A program made the position numbers and the translations under genes. 33,277 bases of DNA. Source: an uncultured Verrucomicrobia subdivision 3 bacterium (lineage in GTDB: Bacteria > Verrucomicrobiota > Verrucomicrobiia > Limisphaerales > UBA8199). The notes under the pieces were generated by a model, which was not told the origin of the DNA, made no database searches, and saw nothing but the letters and a program-made list of their open reading frames with translations. Positions within the stretch are counted from its first letter, which is position 1; the number at the start of each line of letters is the position of its first letter. The stretch is from NCBI GenBank assembly GCA_903913865.1, contig CAIWMU010000066.1, positions 1 through 33,277 on the forward strand. Direction: 5' to 3'. Shown here one piece after another: positions 1 to 6,841 of this stretch.

Positions 1-415
1 CCTCCACCTCCTTACCCCCCCCTCTCCTCGCTTCCCCGCGTAACAGGACCAAGAATCTACCCTACCCAAAGATTAACACAAGAACTTTGTGAAAGTTTTT
101 TGAGGTTTCTTTTAGGCCCCCGCAGTCGACCCCCTCAAGAATTCCTCGAATTGCCGTTTCGCCCAATGCCAACAGGGCTCTGCTGTATCACGGCACCTTG
201 GCTGCACATATACGTCCAATGGAGTCTGAGCATGTTTTTGCTGCTCTATTCTGCCTTGGTTCTTTCATCTCGCAAACCTGGCTGATGCCAGCATTCTGGG
301 CTTTCCCATCCTCCGACCATCAAGATGCCTGCACTTTTTACGAATTCGTGCTCAATCTTTGTTGCGTTGCACCCGCATCTGTGACAAACATGTCCCTGTC
401 CCACGGGACTGGAAT
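1..415. other. Intergenic stretch, no gene seen
   Basis: I find no convincing coding sequence here. The open frames are short, mutually overlapping and low in complexity. One small palindrome, AACTTT-GTG-AAAGTT at 83-97, is followed by a run of T, so a weak plus-strand terminator of a gene left of the window is possible. On the minus strand a purine-rich AAGGAGG-like string lies at the extreme left edge, which could precede a gene outside the window. No tRNA promoter with good consensus boxes is visible just upstream of 416. Confidence 0.5.
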
Positions 416-491
416 GGGGTCGTAGCTCAGTTGGTAGAGCGTCTCGTTCGCAATGAGAAGGTCGCAGGTTCGAGCCCTGTCGGCTCCACCA
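416..491 (+). tRNA. tRNA-Ala (anticodon CGC)
   Basis: A complete 76-nt cloverleaf can be folded by hand. The acceptor stem GGGGTCG pairs with CGGCTCC and includes a G3:U70 pair, the main identity element of alanine tRNAs. The D arm is TAGCTCAGTTGGTAGAGC. The anticodon stem TCTCG/TGAGA encloses the loop TTCGCAA with anticodon CGC at 449-451. The T arm is GCAGG-TTCGAGC-CCTGT. The discriminator is A and the CCA end is encoded. Anticodon CGC reads GCG codons. The reading frames that cross it on both strands are shadows. Confidence 0.96.
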
Positions 492-495
492 TTCC

Positions 496-517
496 AAAAG
501 CCCCACGAGGCCTTTTT
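496..517 (+). terminator. Probable intrinsic terminator of tRNA-Ala
   Basis: Five bases after the CCA end, AAAAGCC pairs with GGC(C)TTTT around a CCACGA loop, with one bulged base. T residues follow at 513-517. The stem is short and consumes part of the U tract, so it is only a modest terminator. Its position directly behind the tRNA supports the call. Confidence 0.5.
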
Positions 518-666
518 ATACCACTTCCCTATCGTTTACGCGACAAATCCGGCTGATTTTTGCCGTTTTGTCCCTGCTGCAGAGTGTTCCGGCCTCGTAA
601 TACCTGTTATTCGGCCCGACCCGCCTGATCGGCCCCATTTTGAATACTGCTCTGGCCGCTCGGCAT

Positions 667-888
667 ATGCCAAGCTACCCTATCGCCATGGTTACATATT
701 TTGCAGCTTTTGCTGTCCTTCTCGGCCTTGCGGTCTACGGAACATTGGTTCTGCTCCTTCTCAGAATCTCATCCAGCTTAAAGGACCTCGCCTGGCAGAT
801 GAAGGAATCCAACCACCTGCTTCAGGAAATCTCTTATGTCGTCGGCAAACACGACTCGAGTCCATCGAGGCACGGCGAAGGATTCTAG
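667..888 (+). CDS. Possible small membrane protein
   Basis: A 73-codon frame begins at ATG 667. A TTG at 640 and an ATG at 688 are alternative starts. From the ATG at 688 the product has one long hydrophobic segment of about 25 residues (FAAFAVLLGLAVYGTLVLLL) and then a polar, probably helical stretch rich in K, E and Q. This is the pattern of a small single-span inner-membrane protein with a cytoplasmic amphipathic tail. I do not recognise a family and see no Shine-Dalgarno site. The hydrophobic run followed by an amphipathic helix is hard to get by chance, but coding status is uncertain. Confidence 0.4.
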   Translation: MPSYPIAMVTYFAAFAVLLGLAVYGTLVLLLLRISSSLKDLAWQMKESNHLLQEISYVVGKHDSSPSRHGEGF

Positions 889-1109
889 TAATGGCCGTTT
901 CGGGGTCTTGATTCAAAGGCACAGAAGTCTGCGATCTTCCTATGGCGCGCCGTTCCGCGCAAATGAGGCTTTCTGCGAAGGACTTCATCGCGTTACACCC
1001 TCCGCAGCTACGATATGATCTGTTCGTTCACCCCCATGCTTCGGTGCAATACCCCTCCATGGGTTCCCGATTTACAGCGCTACCCAGACAAGCCAAGTCC
1101 CGGCACCGA
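889..1109. other. Intergenic, no gene seen
   Basis: Nothing here is convincingly coding on either strand. The stretch separates the possible small membrane protein from the flavin oxidoreductase gene and probably carries the promoter of the latter at its right end. Confidence 0.4.
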
Positions 1110-1139
1110 TTGCTCAACCTTTCAGCCGTTGCCTTAATC
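1110..1139 (+). promoter_or_regulatory. Candidate sigma70-type promoter for the flavin oxidoreductase
   Basis: TTGCTC at 1110-1115 and TTAATC at 1134-1139 are separated by 18 bp and lie 25 bp before the start codon of the downstream gene. Both boxes match the consensus only in part, so this is a weak assignment made by eye. Confidence 0.3.
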
Positions 1140-1164
1140 ACGGAGCTGATATACAAGTCTTGCG

Positions 1165-2244
1165 ATGGAAACCAACACACATCTTTTTTCTAAGTTGACG
1201 GTAAAGTCGGTTGAGTTGCGAAACCGGATCGGCATCCCACCGATGTGCCAGTATAGCTGTCAGGACGGGCTTCTCAATGACTGGCATCTCGGGCACTACG
1301 GTTTGAGGGCTGCCGGCGGTTTCGGCCTCATTATTATTGAGGCCACCGCTGTCTGTCCCGAAGGCAGAATAACGCCAGGGGATGCCGGGATCTGGAGTGA
1401 TGCCCATATTGAGCCACTCGCCAGGACGGTGCTGTTCATCGAGTCTCAGGGAGCAGTTCCCGGCATTCAGATCGCCCACGCAGGCCGTAAGGCCTCTGCC
1501 GCCCTCCCCTGGAAGGGGGGAGCCCATCTGGATAACGCCAATGGCGGCTGGAACATTGTCGCCCCCAGCCCGATTGCCTTCGGCGGTGATCTGGGGAAGG
1601 TTCCCCACGAGCTAACCATTGAGGAAATCACCCGGATCCAGGCCGATTTTGTCGCTGGTGCCAGGCGGGCCCTTCAGGCGGGGTGCAAATGGCTGGAGAT
1701 TCACTCCGCACACGGCTATCTGAGCCACGAGTTTCTATCCCCACTGTCCAACAAGCGCACCGACCGCTACGGGGGCAGCTTCGAGAATCGCATCCGATTC
1801 CTCCTTGAGACGACGCAGGCGATCAGGGCGGTCTGGCCGGAACACCTTCCCTTCACAATCCGGCTTTCCTGCACGGACTGGGTGGATGGCGGTTGGGACT
1901 TGGAACAGACGGTTGCCCTATGCCGGATTCTCCGCCTGGAGGGTGTTGACCTGATTGATTGCAGCACAGGCGGGGGAGTCGCCACTGCCAACATTCCGGT
2001 TGGCCCCAATTTCCAGGTTTCCTTTGCGGACCGGGTGCGCAGGGATTGCGGATTACTCACAGCCGCTGTGGGGTTGATCACGGAGCCGGCACAGGCCGAC
2101 CAGATCATCCGCAGTGGCCAGGCTGACATGGTGCTGATTGGAAGGGAGTCCCTGCGGGATCCGAATTGGCCGTTGCGCGCTGCACGCTCGCTCGGTTGTC
2201 CGGAGCAGATGCCCCCTCCCCCACAATATGCACGGGTCTGGTAA
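1165..2244 (+). CDS. namA: NADH:flavin oxidoreductase, Old Yellow Enzyme family (NamA/YqjM-like)
   Basis: This 359-residue protein is a complete OYE-family TIM barrel. Such enzymes bind FMN and use NAD(P)H to reduce activated C=C bonds of enals, enones and similar electrophiles, usually in the cytoplasm as a stress or detoxification activity. The N-terminal PPMCQYS motif places a Cys at about 28 and a Tyr at 30, matching the redox-tuning Cys and Tyr of the YqjM subclass rather than classical yeast OYE. EIHSAHGYL gives the H180-x-x-H183 substrate-binding pair, followed by the family string SPLSNKRTDRYGGS. A C-terminal VGLITEP...VLIGRESLRDPNWPLRAA matches the phosphate-binding end of the barrel. 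No Shine-Dalgarno is evident before ATG 1165, but the family N-terminus starts close to it. The gene is monocistronic, with a strong terminator behind it. The symbol is by subclass similarity; the physiological substrate is unknown. Confidence 0.93.
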   Translation: METNTHLFSKLTVKSVELRNRIGIPPMCQYSCQDGLLNDWHLGHYGLRAAGGFGLIIIEATAVCPEGRITPGDAGIWSDAHIEPLARTVLFIESQGAVPGIQIAHAGRKASAALPWKGGAHLDNANGGWNIVAPSPIAFGGDLGKVPHELTIEEITRIQADFVAGARRALQAGCKWLEIHSAHGYLSHEFLSPLSNKRTDRYGGSFENRIRFLLETTQAIRAVWPEHLPFTIRLSCTDWVDGGWDLEQTVALCRILRLEGVDLIDCSTGGGVATANIPVGPNFQVSFADRVRRDCGLLTAAVGLITEPAQADQIIRSGQADMVLIGRESLRDPNWPLRAARSLGCPEQMPPPPQYARVW

Positions 2245-2278
2245 AGCCCCCAGTCGCCACGGCTATTGACTCGCGAAG

Positions 2279-2316
2279 GGAAGCGTTTGTGGCGAACCAC
2301 AGGCGCTTCCTTTTTT
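2279..2316 (+). terminator. Strong rho-independent terminator
   Basis: GGAAGCG (2279-2285) pairs perfectly with CGCTTCC (2304-2310). Inside it TGTGG pairs with CCACA around a CGAA tetraloop. Six T follow at 2311-2316. It lies 35 bp behind the flavin oxidoreductase stop and points along the plus strand, so it isolates that gene from the convergent SMP-30 gene. Confidence 0.92.
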
Positions 2317-2339
2317 CCATTACCGGGATTACCAGAAGA

Positions 2340-3275
2340 CTACTGACTCCCGGCCCCTTTGACTTTCATCTCGAGGGAATAAAGTGCGGTGGTGGCAGTG
2401 ATGAATAGGGTGCGGTGATCCCGACCGCCAAAGCACGCATTTGCGGTCCATGGCTCCGGGATGTCTATCTGCTCGATTTTCTTTCCGGCAGGATCATAAA
2501 CCGACACCCCCCTGCCCGTAAGATAGACGTTGCCCCGTTCGTCCAGGGTCATCCCGTCCGAACCCTGCTCGCAGAAGAGTGTTTTACCGGACAGAACGCC
2601 GCCTGTGGTTATGGAATATTTGAATATTTTGCCCGCACCGATGTCGGCCACATACAACGTTTTGCCGTCGGGCGTGCCAATGATCCCGTTTGGCTGCTTC
2701 AAATCCTCGATCACGGGCGCGGCCACTCGGGTTCCCCCCATGACGTAATAGACATTCTGCGCCAACTCACTCGGCCCCCGCTTCCAGTATTCCCGTTTAT
2801 AAAAGGGGTCGGTGAACCATACCCCGCCATTCGGGTCCACCCAGAGGTCATTCGGGCCATTGAACTTGTGACCTTCGTATTCGGTCAGCACCACCTGCCG
2901 GGCACCATCAGGCCGGATCTTCCATATTTCATTTTTCTCATCGGCACAGGCCCAGAGATTCCCCACCCGGTCAAAGCAAAGTCCGTTTGCCCGGCCACAG
3001 GGCTGTTTGAAGGTGCTCAACTTTCCATCAAGCCCCCATTTCATGATGCGGTCATTTGGCTGGTCCGTAAAAAAGACGTTCCCCTTGGCATCGCTGCTGG
3101 GACCCTCGGTGAATTTGAATTCCCCGGCCAGCTTTTGCGGCGCAGCACCCGGTTCAATGATATCGCCTGCCCAAACCGCATTGACGATGAGGACTGCGCC
3201 GGCCGCCATCAGTGAAAACACTTGAGGGATGCCGCCCCATATTCCGCCCAATGATCTGAAAAAATTCTTGCTCAT
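2340..3275 (-). CDS. SMP-30/gluconolactonase/LRE-like protein, secreted
   Basis: The 311-residue product is a six-bladed beta-propeller of the SMP-30/gluconolactonase family, which hydrolyses sugar lactones using a divalent metal. Family landmarks are KFTEGPSSD (metal-binding Glu, about residue 55), KFNGPNDLWVDPNGGVWFTDP (Asn and Asp ligands), QPNGIIGTPDGKTLYVAD and SDGMTLDERGNVYLT (Asp ligand). The N-terminus has a hydrophobic stretch ending near AVWAGD, consistent with a Sec signal peptide and a periplasmic location. The start is taken at ATG 3275, because the open frame further upstream runs antisense through the kinase gene and has no similarity to the family. The gene is divergent from the kinase and convergent with the flavin oxidoreductase. 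The substrate cannot be read from the sequence. Confidence 0.9.
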   Translation of the reverse strand: MSKNFFRSLGGIWGGIPQVFSLMAAGAVLIVNAVWAGDIIEPGAAPQKLAGEFKFTEGPSSDAKGNVFFTDQPNDRIMKWGLDGKLSTFKQPCGRANGLCFDRVGNLWACADEKNEIWKIRPDGARQVVLTEYEGHKFNGPNDLWVDPNGGVWFTDPFYKREYWKRGPSELAQNVYYVMGGTRVAAPVIEDLKQPNGIIGTPDGKTLYVADIGAGKIFKYSITTGGVLSGKTLFCEQGSDGMTLDERGNVYLTGRGVSVYDPAGKKIEQIDIPEPWTANACFGGRDHRTLFITATTALYSLEMKVKGAGSQ

Positions 3276-3288
3276 TTTGGTTCCGGTT

Positions 3289-3328
3289 GTCCCTGAATTA
3301 TTGGACTGTGCAGGGACATTCGTATTAA
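3289..3328 (+). promoter_or_regulatory. Candidate promoter with overlapping inverted repeat between the SMP-30 and kinase genes
   Basis: TTGGAC (3301-3306) and TATTAA (3323-3328) are separated by 16 bp and point towards the kinase, leaving a leader of about 105 nt. A perfect 7-bp inverted repeat, GTCCCTG (3289-3295) and CAGGGAC (3311-3317), brackets the -35 box, which is where a repressor or activator could bind. The same repeat lies 14 bp ahead of the SMP-30 start codon on the other strand, so one regulator could control both genes. The boxes are visible; the regulation is inferred. Confidence 0.4.
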
Positions 3329-3440
3329 AGCCGCATCCCGCCCCCCCGCAAGGAGAAAAGCTGGGCGCTCTGACCTCCCCCGATATTGCAAACGCGGGGC
3401 TGGAGCTTGACTTCATTCCCCTTTTGCCCAACATCGCTTC

Positions 3441-4451
3441 GTGGCTCTCTTTACGATACAAAACGAGTTTCATTACGAGATCGTGAGGAAGATTTACGAA
3501 GGCGGCATGGGCATCGTTTACGAGGCCGAGCAACATGGCGCTCGTGACTTCGTCAAGCGTGTGGCTATCAAGGTGATCCGGCAAAATTACGCCGACCAGA
3601 AGAACTTCATCGAGAACTTCGTCGGTGAGGCAAAACTCGTCGCGGATCTGATCCATACGAATATTGTCCAGACCTACCAGCTTGGGGAGACTCGCGGCAT
3701 ATTTTTCATAGCCATGGAGCTGATCCGGGGGGTGAATCTGGAGCAATTCTCCCAGCAACTGGCCGACAAACGTCGAGTCCTTCCTAGGGAACTCGCAGTG
3801 TTCATTGTCAGCAGGATCGCCCGGGGCCTTGCCTACGCACATTCGAAGACAGACCGTGAGGGCCGGCCCATGGGAATTGTTCATCGGGACGTCAGCTTCA
3901 AGAACATCATGATCGCCTTTGAAGGGGACGTGAAGCTCACGGATTTCGGGATCGCAAAAGCCAAGGGCTTTTTGATCGACCAGGAAGGTGAAGTTGTGGC
4001 GGGCAAGGCCGACTTCATGAGCCCCGAGCAGGCCGATTTTCGAATCACGGACAAGCGATCCGATCTTTTTTCCGCCGGAATTGTTCTCGGCAGCCTTCTG
4101 CTGGGCCACAATATTTTCAAAGGCAATTCCCCTGAGGAATCCCGTCAGCGGGTCATGAACATGGCGATCCCCGATTTCCGCAGCTTGGATCCCCGCATCG
4201 ACACCCCCCTGAATGATATTCTCCAGAGGGCGCTGAGCCATGACCTCAACAAACGTTATTCGGACGGCAATGAGTTGCTCTACGACCTGGAGCACTACAT
4301 CTACCACTCCGGCTATGGCCCCACGAATGAAACACTCGGAAGGTTCATTCGGGAGATTTTCGGGCAGGAACACCCCGGCAATAGCACCAACCTTGTGGAC
4401 TCAGCCACAAAGCGGCTGGAACCACCCACTTGCATAACCCCGAAACTCTGA
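3441..4451 (+). CDS. Eukaryotic-like (Hanks-type) Ser/Thr protein kinase, soluble
   Basis: The 336-residue protein is almost entirely one kinase domain (about 10-290). It has the glycine-rich loop YEGGMGIVYEA (19-29), VAIK with Lys44, a likely helix-C Glu at 63, HRD with catalytic Asp150, Asn155, DFG at 168-170 and SPEQ at 194-197. All residues needed for phosphotransfer are present. Two departures are visible: the first glycine of the G-loop is Tyr, and the usual HRDxKxxN is HRDVSFKN, with Ser at the Lys position, a form also known from other bacterial kinases. There is no transmembrane segment and no PASTA, WD40 or TPR sensor domain, so it should be cytoplasmic and signal through a partner. 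GTG 3441 is the start used; no Shine-Dalgarno is obvious. It ends 5 bp before aguB and is probably co-transcribed with aguB and gluQ. Confidence 0.92.
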   Translation: MALFTIQNEFHYEIVRKIYEGGMGIVYEAEQHGARDFVKRVAIKVIRQNYADQKNFIENFVGEAKLVADLIHTNIVQTYQLGETRGIFFIAMELIRGVNLEQFSQQLADKRRVLPRELAVFIVSRIARGLAYAHSKTDREGRPMGIVHRDVSFKNIMIAFEGDVKLTDFGIAKAKGFLIDQEGEVVAGKADFMSPEQADFRITDKRSDLFSAGIVLGSLLLGHNIFKGNSPEESRQRVMNMAIPDFRSLDPRIDTPLNDILQRALSHDLNKRYSDGNELLYDLEHYIYHSGYGPTNETLGRFIREIFGQEHPGNSTNLVDSATKRLEPPTCITPKL

Positions 4452-4456
4452 GGTCC

Positions 4457-5350
4457 ATGAAGAAGACAATCTCCTCCACCGGGGTGAAAGTAGGGCTCAT
4501 GCAAATGGCCTGTTCCCCGAATCCGGCCGATAATCTCAAACGCACCCTGCAAGCCATGGAGCAGGTCGTCCGGCAGGGCGCACAGATCATCTGCACGCAG
4601 GAACTGTTCACTTCACAATACTTTTGCCAGGTCGAGGACCATGATTGCTTCAAGCTGGCGGAGGCCATCCCCGGCCCCACAACCGCCTGCCTGCAAAAGT
4701 TTGCGCGCAAGCACGAAGTCGTCATCGTCGGATCCCTTTTCGAAAAACGGGCTCCCGGCCTTTACCACAACACAGCCGTCATCATTGATGCCGATGGCAA
4801 GCTTCTTGGATCCTACCGGAAGATGCACATTCCGGATGACCCCCTCTTTTACGAGAAGTTCTATTTCACCCCCGGGGATCTGGGCTTTCGCGCCTGGCAG
4901 ACCCGCTACGCCCGCATCGGGGTTCTGATCTGCTGGGACCAGTGGTATCCTGAGGCGGCCCGTCTCACCGCCATGCAGGGAGCTGAAATCCTTTTCTACC
5001 CCACCGCCATAGGCTGGCACCCCTCCGAAAAAGCCAAATACGGGGAACGCCAACACTCGGCGTGGGAAACCATCCAGCGCTCCCATGGCGTTGCCAATGG
5101 TTGCTACGTCGTCGTCCCGAACCGGGTCGGTCACGAAGTGATTTCAGGTGATGGTATCGAATTCTGGGGCCAGAGCTTTGTGGCGGGAACATCGGGACAA
5201 ATTATTGCGAAGGCCTCCACAGACCGGGAGGAGAATCTGGTTGTGCCTCTGGATTTGGGTGAAGTTGATACCACAAGGACCCACTGGCCCTTCCTGCGGG
5301 ATCGTCGCATTGATGCCTACGGGGACCTCACCCGGAGGTTGATCGATTAA
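4457..5350 (+). CDS. aguB: N-carbamoylputrescine amidase (nitrilase superfamily)
   Basis: The enzyme hydrolyses N-carbamoylputrescine to putrescine, CO2 and ammonia, the last step of the agmatine route to polyamines. The catalytic triad of the nitrilase superfamily is intact: Glu49 (CTQELF), Lys122 (YRKMHIPDD) and Cys159 (LICWDQWYPEAAR). ICWDQWYPEAARL, ILFYPTAIGWHP and the PDDPLFYEKFYFTPGD string are characteristic of the AguB subgroup. At 297 residues it has the usual length. ATG 4457 is chosen because a GAGG lies just upstream and the product then begins a few residues before the first strand KVGLMQMA; a TTG at 4430 would add nine residues. The usual partner aguA (agmatine deiminase) is not in the window. 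The gene sits between the kinase and gluQ with very short gaps. Confidence 0.94.
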   Translation: MKKTISSTGVKVGLMQMACSPNPADNLKRTLQAMEQVVRQGAQIICTQELFTSQYFCQVEDHDCFKLAEAIPGPTTACLQKFARKHEVVIVGSLFEKRAPGLYHNTAVIIDADGKLLGSYRKMHIPDDPLFYEKFYFTPGDLGFRAWQTRYARIGVLICWDQWYPEAARLTAMQGAEILFYPTAIGWHPSEKAKYGERQHSAWETIQRSHGVANGCYVVVPNRVGHEVISGDGIEFWGQSFVAGTSGQIIAKASTDREENLVVPLDLGEVDTTRTHWPFLRDRRIDAYGDLTRRLID

Positions 5351-5359
5351 GGGCAGCCT

Positions 5360-6247
5360 GTGCAGTCTCCCATGCCCGGTTACCGGGGCCGTCTCGCCCC
5401 GTCCCCGACAGGCCTGATGCATTTGGGCCATGCCCGAACTTTCTGGATGGCCCAAACACGGGCCACAGCCGCATCCGGCGCGCTGGTGATGCGCAATGAG
5501 GATCTCGACCCCTCCCGTGCACGGTCAGAATTCACAGCCGCCATGCTCGAGGATCTCCACTGGCTCGGATTGCGCTGGGAGGAGGGGCCGGATTGCGGGG
5601 GACCTTTCGGCCCCTACTCACAGAGCCTCCGCATGGATTTCTATCGTGCGGCGTTTGCACAACTTCAACGCTCCGGTTGCGTTTACCCCTGCAATTGTTC
5701 CCGTCAGGATGTCCTCAGGGCCCTTCAGGCCCCCCATGCGGGTGAGGATGAACCTGTTTACCCCGGCACCTGCCGCCACAATCCCCTCCCCGACCCGCTG
5801 GACAACGGCAAAAGCCGCATCAATTGGCGCTTCAGGGTTCCGGAGGGGCGATCCATTTGCTTTACAGATGGGCGGCTCGGCCACCAGACTTCCATCGCCG
5901 GGGTTGATTTTGGCGACTTCGTCGTCTGGCGTCATGATGATTCCCCCTCCTATCAGCTTGCGGTGGTGGTGGATGACGCAGCCATGCAAATCTCAGAAGT
6001 GGTGCGGGGAGCAGACCTCCTCAGGTCAACCGCCCGCCAATGGCTCCTTTATGAGGCACTGGGGTTTGTTCCCCCGGCATTTTACCACTGCGAATTGCTC
6101 ACCGATTCCGAGGGGGTCCGCCTTGCCAAACGCCATGATGCCCTCAGCCTCCGTACGCTTCGCCATCAAGGGTTTACACCAGAAGATGTGTTGAAACTTG
6201 CCTTCAACTCTCCGGAAGGCCAGCAGGGAAATTCGATCTCAGTGTGA
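5360..6247 (+). CDS. gluQ: Glutamyl-Q tRNA(Asp) synthetase
   Basis: GluQ is a GluRS paralogue without the anticodon-binding domain. It activates glutamate and attaches it to the queuosine at position 34 of tRNA-Asp. The 295-residue length fits the truncated paralogue, not GluRS (about 470-500). The class I signatures are RLAPSPTGLMHLGHART (HIGH-type motif at 21-24) and RLAKR (KMSKS-type, 254-258). A zinc site is present as C111-x-C113 ... Y134-x3-C138, typical of GluQ. GTG 5360 follows an AAGGGC site with good spacing and starts 9 bp after the aguB stop; ATG 5372 would give a product four residues shorter. Its presence implies that the organism makes or salvages queuosine. The 3' end faces a tRNA-Glu gene only 13 bp away. 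Confidence 0.94.
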   Translation: MQSPMPGYRGRLAPSPTGLMHLGHARTFWMAQTRATAASGALVMRNEDLDPSRARSEFTAAMLEDLHWLGLRWEEGPDCGGPFGPYSQSLRMDFYRAAFAQLQRSGCVYPCNCSRQDVLRALQAPHAGEDEPVYPGTCRHNPLPDPLDNGKSRINWRFRVPEGRSICFTDGRLGHQTSIAGVDFGDFVVWRHDDSPSYQLAVVVDDAAMQISEVVRGADLLRSTARQWLLYEALGFVPPAFYHCELLTDSEGVRLAKRHDALSLRTLRHQGFTPEDVLKLAFNSPEGQQGNSISV

Positions 6248-6260
6248 GGAAAAAAAGAAA

Positions 6261-6335
6261 TGGCGACCCTAAGGGGACTCGAACCCCTGCAACCGCCGTG
6301 AAAGGGCGGTGTCCTAACCGCTAGACGATAGGGTC
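6261..6335 (-). tRNA. tRNA-Glu (anticodon TTC)
   Basis: Read on the minus strand, the acceptor stem GACCCTA pairs with TAGGGTC, the discriminator is G and CCA is encoded (6261-6263). The D arm contains TCTAGCGGTTAGGA. The anticodon stem CCGCC/GGCGG holds the loop CTTTCAC with anticodon TTC at 6300-6302. The T arm is AGGGG-TTCGAGT-CCCCT. A T-rich tract follows directly behind the CCA on the minus strand and may serve as the transcription end. Total length is 75 nt. Confidence 0.96.
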
Positions 6336-6354
6336 ACACGGAACTGCGGGGGGC

Positions 6355-6384
6355 AATATAAGACAGGATTCCCGGTAAAAGCAA
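6355..6384 (-). promoter_or_regulatory. Promoter of tRNA-Glu
   Basis: On the minus strand TTGCTT (6379-6384) and TATATT (6355-6360) are separated by 18 bp. The -10 box ends 19 bp before the tRNA 5' end. A GC-rich CCCCCC stretch lies between the -10 box and the expected start of transcription, resembling the discriminator of stringently controlled stable-RNA promoters. That last point is inference. Confidence 0.75.
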
Positions 6385-6466
6385 CTCCCAACATCGTTAT
6401 TTTGGGAATCAAATCGTCCAAAGCACTCCCCAACAGATAAACAGATCACCCATCGCGGGGCCTCTT

Positions 6467-6667
6467 TCAACGGACGAGCCCCATCATGTCAGGAATGTTC
6501 ACACTCGGAGCCATGGGCACCAGGGAGACCCGGGCTGTTGCCTGTCCGATTTGCGCTGCAAAGTCACTGCTGATCGACAATTCAATGGCAGCGATCGTCA
6601 CAAGAGCGGCACAGAACGCCACTGTTGAGATTTTCACGAGGAACCGGGAGAACATGTTTGTTTTCAT
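6467..6667 (-). CDS. Possible small exported or membrane protein
   Basis: A 66-residue frame starts at ATG 6667, or at ATG 6655 for a product four residues shorter. GGAGGGG lies about 15 bp upstream and a run of G directly before the first ATG. The N-terminus is basic (MKTNMFSRFLVK), followed by a hydrophobic stretch STVAFCAALVTIAAIEL that could be a signal peptide or membrane anchor, then a polar tail. No family is recognised. It starts only about 40 bp behind a strong terminator on the same strand, so a separate promoter would have to lie in a very short space. I could not identify one, which lowers confidence. Confidence 0.4.
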   Translation of the reverse strand: MKTNMFSRFLVKISTVAFCAALVTIAAIELSISSDFAAQIGQATARVSLVPMAPSVNIPDMMGLVR

Positions 6668-6707
6668 GCCCCCACTCTATTCCCCTCCTCGCCGGTAGTG
6701 TTAATCG

Positions 6708-6748
6708 AAAAAAAGTGCGGCTGCATCCATACAATCGATGCAGCCGCA
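6708..6748 (-). terminator. Strong rho-independent terminator of the prolyl oligopeptidase gene
   Basis: On the minus strand a perfect 12-bp stem, TGCGGCTGCATC (complement at 6737-6748) with GATGCAGCCGCA (complement at 6716-6727), encloses a 9-nt loop. Seven consecutive T follow (A residues at 6708-6714 on the plus strand). It lies about 95 bp behind the peptidase stop and should end the long minus-strand transcript. Confidence 0.93.
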
Positions 6749-6841
6749 AACTCATCCATCTCCCGTCACCACATCCCGTGAACCTCAAGCATCGAGGCTG
6801 ACGGCAGATGCCGGGGAATCCCTGTTTCCCGTCGAAAAGGG

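Noticed and set aside
246-506. Minus-strand 86-codon frame containing NLRPSHCERDALPTELRPH
   Set aside because: This peptide is the well-known translation of the antisense strand of a tRNA gene; it covers tRNA-Ala.
3276-4373. N-terminal extension of the SMP-30 frame
   Set aside because: It runs antisense through the kinase gene, has no family similarity and precedes a good signal peptide start at 3275.
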